A DNA stretch of 7,925 nt, from contig JACQAF010000096.1 of the NCBI GenBank assembly GCA_016195145.1, positions 1-7,925 of the forward strand. The letters run 5' to 3'. Every line of letters begins with the position of its first letter. Positions within the stretch are counted from its first letter, which is position 1. Position numbers and translations under genes: made by a program. The notes under the pieces are model-generated. The model had not been told where the DNA came from. It searched no databases and saw only the letters and a program-made list of their open reading frames with translations. This DNA is from Rhodospirillales bacterium (GTDB lineage: Bacteria; Pseudomonadota; Alphaproteobacteria; CACIAM-22H2). Below, piece by piece: positions 7,712 to 7,925 of this stretch.

Positions 7712-7925
7712 ATGCAGCGAATCATTGGTTTTCTTCCTCTGCGTGGCCTGGCGATTGCGGCCGGCGCAGCGATCTGGCTCTTCTCGGTCGGCGCCTATGC
7801 CCAGCAGCCCGCGCCGCCGGGCGACGGCGCCATGCATGGTCGCGGCATGGGGCCCGGCATGATAGCCCCGGGCCTTATGATTCCGAACATGAACGCGCAA
7901 CGGGGCCGCCGGCTGTTCGCCGAGA
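7712..7925 (+). CDS. Secreted protein with Met/Gly-rich segment, probably the start of a c-type cytochrome (3' end outside window)
   Basis: Seventy-one codons are visible before the window ends. Residues 1-30 form a signal peptide (MQRIIGFLPLRG, a hydrophobic core, cleavage after AYA30), so the product is exported. Residues 33-60 are Pro/Gly/Met-rich, with M41, M46, M50, M56 and M60 and one His. The last visible residues, NAQRGRRLFAE, resemble the first helix of class I cytochrome c domains, which is normally followed within a few residues by a CXXCH heme site; that site would lie beyond the window, so the cytochrome call is inference. ATG 7712 has a good AAAGGAG ribosome site 7 nt upstream. 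The gene has its own FNR/FixK-like promoter and follows copB by 120 nt, suggesting a role in low-oxygen respiration or in copper redox handling. If no heme motif follows, it would be an unassigned periplasmic Met-rich protein. Confidence 0.72.
   Translation, partial: MQRIIGFLPLRGLAIAAGAAIWLFSVGAYAQQPAPPGDGAMHGRGMGPGMIAPGLMIPNMNAQRGRRLFAE

Overview
The window is GC-rich and densely coding, with every supported gene on the + strand. It most likely comes from an alphaproteobacterium, perhaps a Rhodospirillales-type organism. This rests on three things: the codon bias, the gene order aminotransferase - homoserine dehydrogenase - glpX - recJ (an arrangement I recall from alphaproteobacteria), and two promoter-proximal sites of the TTGA-N6-TCAA type used by FNR/FixK-family regulators. 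The taxonomic placement is inference.

Positions 1-4615 are a housekeeping block. It holds the C-terminal part of a class I/II PLP aminotransferase, homoserine dehydrogenase (hom, TTG start, overlapping the aminotransferase stop), class II fructose-1,6-bisphosphatase (glpX) and the single-strand exonuclease RecJ. Gaps are -4, 23 and 12 nt, so the block is probably co-transcribed. It links aspartate-family amino-acid synthesis, gluconeogenesis or the Calvin cycle, and DNA repair by position rather than by shared function.

Positions 4616-7925 are a separate metal and redox module. A 111-nt intergenic region carries an FNR/FixK-like box (4646-4659) exactly 22 bp upstream of a TATATT -10 element, which is the geometry of a class II FNR-activated promoter. 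It precedes a secreted protein that combines a 12-residue polyglutamine run, a stretch with 19 methionines in 77 residues, and a C-terminal Spy/CpxP-like (LTXXQ) domain. Twenty-one nt later comes a CopB-type (CPH) P1B copper ATPase with a histidine-rich N-terminus. The next 120-nt intergenic region holds a second FNR/FixK-like box (7607-7620) with a possible -10 at the same 22-bp spacing. It lies ahead of a secreted protein, cut by the window end, that looks like the start of a c-type cytochrome with its own Met/Gly-rich segment.

The most interesting hypothesis is that 4646-7925 is a low-oxygen-induced copper-handling module. In it, a Met-rich periplasmic Spy-like protein, a CopB exporter and a cytochrome-like protein would be controlled by one FNR/FixK-family regulator through two near-identical promoters. 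The sites, spacings and protein motifs are visible in the sequence. The regulation and the joint copper role are inferred.
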